Shown one piece after another: positions 63,667-64,000 of a DNA stretch of 64,000 nt. Location: contig JAXCGZ010022654.1 in assembly GCA_037179515.1 (NCBI GenBank), forward strand, positions 145,001 through 209,000. Reading direction: 5' to 3'. The stretch comes from Halocaridina rubra. Its lineage: Eukaryota > Arthropoda > Malacostraca > Decapoda > Atyidae. Numbering within the stretch: the first letter of the stretch is position 1; every line of letters begins with the position of its first letter. Made by a program: the position numbers and the translations under genes. The notes beneath the pieces are model-generated. The model was not told the origin of the DNA. It did not search any database and saw nothing but the letters and a program-made list of their open reading frames with translations.

Positions 63667-64000
63667 TATATATATTCTCTACATGCTATTTCCCTGACGA
63701 TATATCGAAAGTTTGATTGCTGTTTGTTCTTAATGCTTTTTTTTTCCATTATCTTCATAATATCCGATCGCATTAAGCGTTAGAAGAGGAGGAGGATGCG
63801 GGAGAACGAACCCCTATCGGCAAACGTTTTGCTGCTTCTGTATCAGCTGATGCTTATCACTATTCAGGCACACTCATAAAATATTTATTTACTCACTCCA
63901 TTTGGGGTTTATCTAATTTTCAAGATTATAGTATGTATTATTAGTATTCCTTGGTTCTAAACATTATTCTATCTTCTTTACATATCGACCGTGCTGCAAG

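Larger units (their letters stand above)
61386..64000 (-). mobile_element. Element G (copy 5), interrupted by a Tigger-like element
   Basis: The terminal CACCTAGTTGTCAGAAAAAT, GATAGGTTCTCAGAAGTGAC and TATTATGCGGTGGGCAACAGG run as in copy 1. Internal units follow at about 61790 and 63690. The sequence is split between 62186 and 63667 by a Tigger-like insertion and continues to the window edge. Confidence 0.85.

Overview
The window is nuclear DNA from an animal, most likely an arthropod and plausibly a decapod crustacean. This is inferred from one intron-containing nuclear gene, very heavy (TA)n microsatellite load, short TTAGG-type runs, tRNA-derived SINEs, RTE-like and Jockey-like LINEs, and many pogo/Tigger-like elements. 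No database search was run, so the species is not established.

One host gene is supported: an SLC25A32-type mitochondrial folate/FAD carrier on the + strand. It has six coding exons (6619-6751, 15241-15397, 34908-35045, 35562-35682, 36032-36145, 56239-56496) that join in frame into 306 codons with consensus GT/AG junctions. Introns 3 and 4 are 516 and 349 bp. Introns 1, 2 and 5 are about 8.5, 19.5 and 20.1 kb and are packed with mobile DNA.

Layout. 1-6400 is upstream flank: a 203-208 bp tandem repeat, then a decayed RTE-like LINE (about 965-4085), then decayed SINE-like pieces. 6400-6618 is a CpG-rich leader. Intron 1 holds a tRNA-ended hairpin element, a second RTE-like LINE broken by a SINE, a SINE with target-site duplications (TSDs), and long (TA)n tracts. 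Intron 2 holds Jockey-like and CR1-like LINE fragments, several copies of an unclassified ~300 bp repeat, more tRNA-like elements and the largest (TA)n tracts. Intron 5 is a dense array of TA-target DNA transposons (Tigger-like elements with clear inverted ends, a deleted TIGD1-like transposon, a hAT element with an 8-bp TSD) and of an unclassified 'element G' carrying ~180 bp internal tandem repeats; many are separated only by (TA)n. After the stop codon (56496) come a poly(A) signal, another Tigger-like hairpin element, about 2.2 kb of relatively unique A/T-rich sequence, a foldback MITE, and an element G copy interrupted by a Tigger-like element with a perfect TA duplication.

The main message is architectural: a conserved metabolite carrier whose long introns were built by elements that target TA or abut (TA)n. 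The sequence preserves enough TSDs, empty-site relatives and nesting to order several insertions. All transposase and reverse-transcriptase genes seen are broken.
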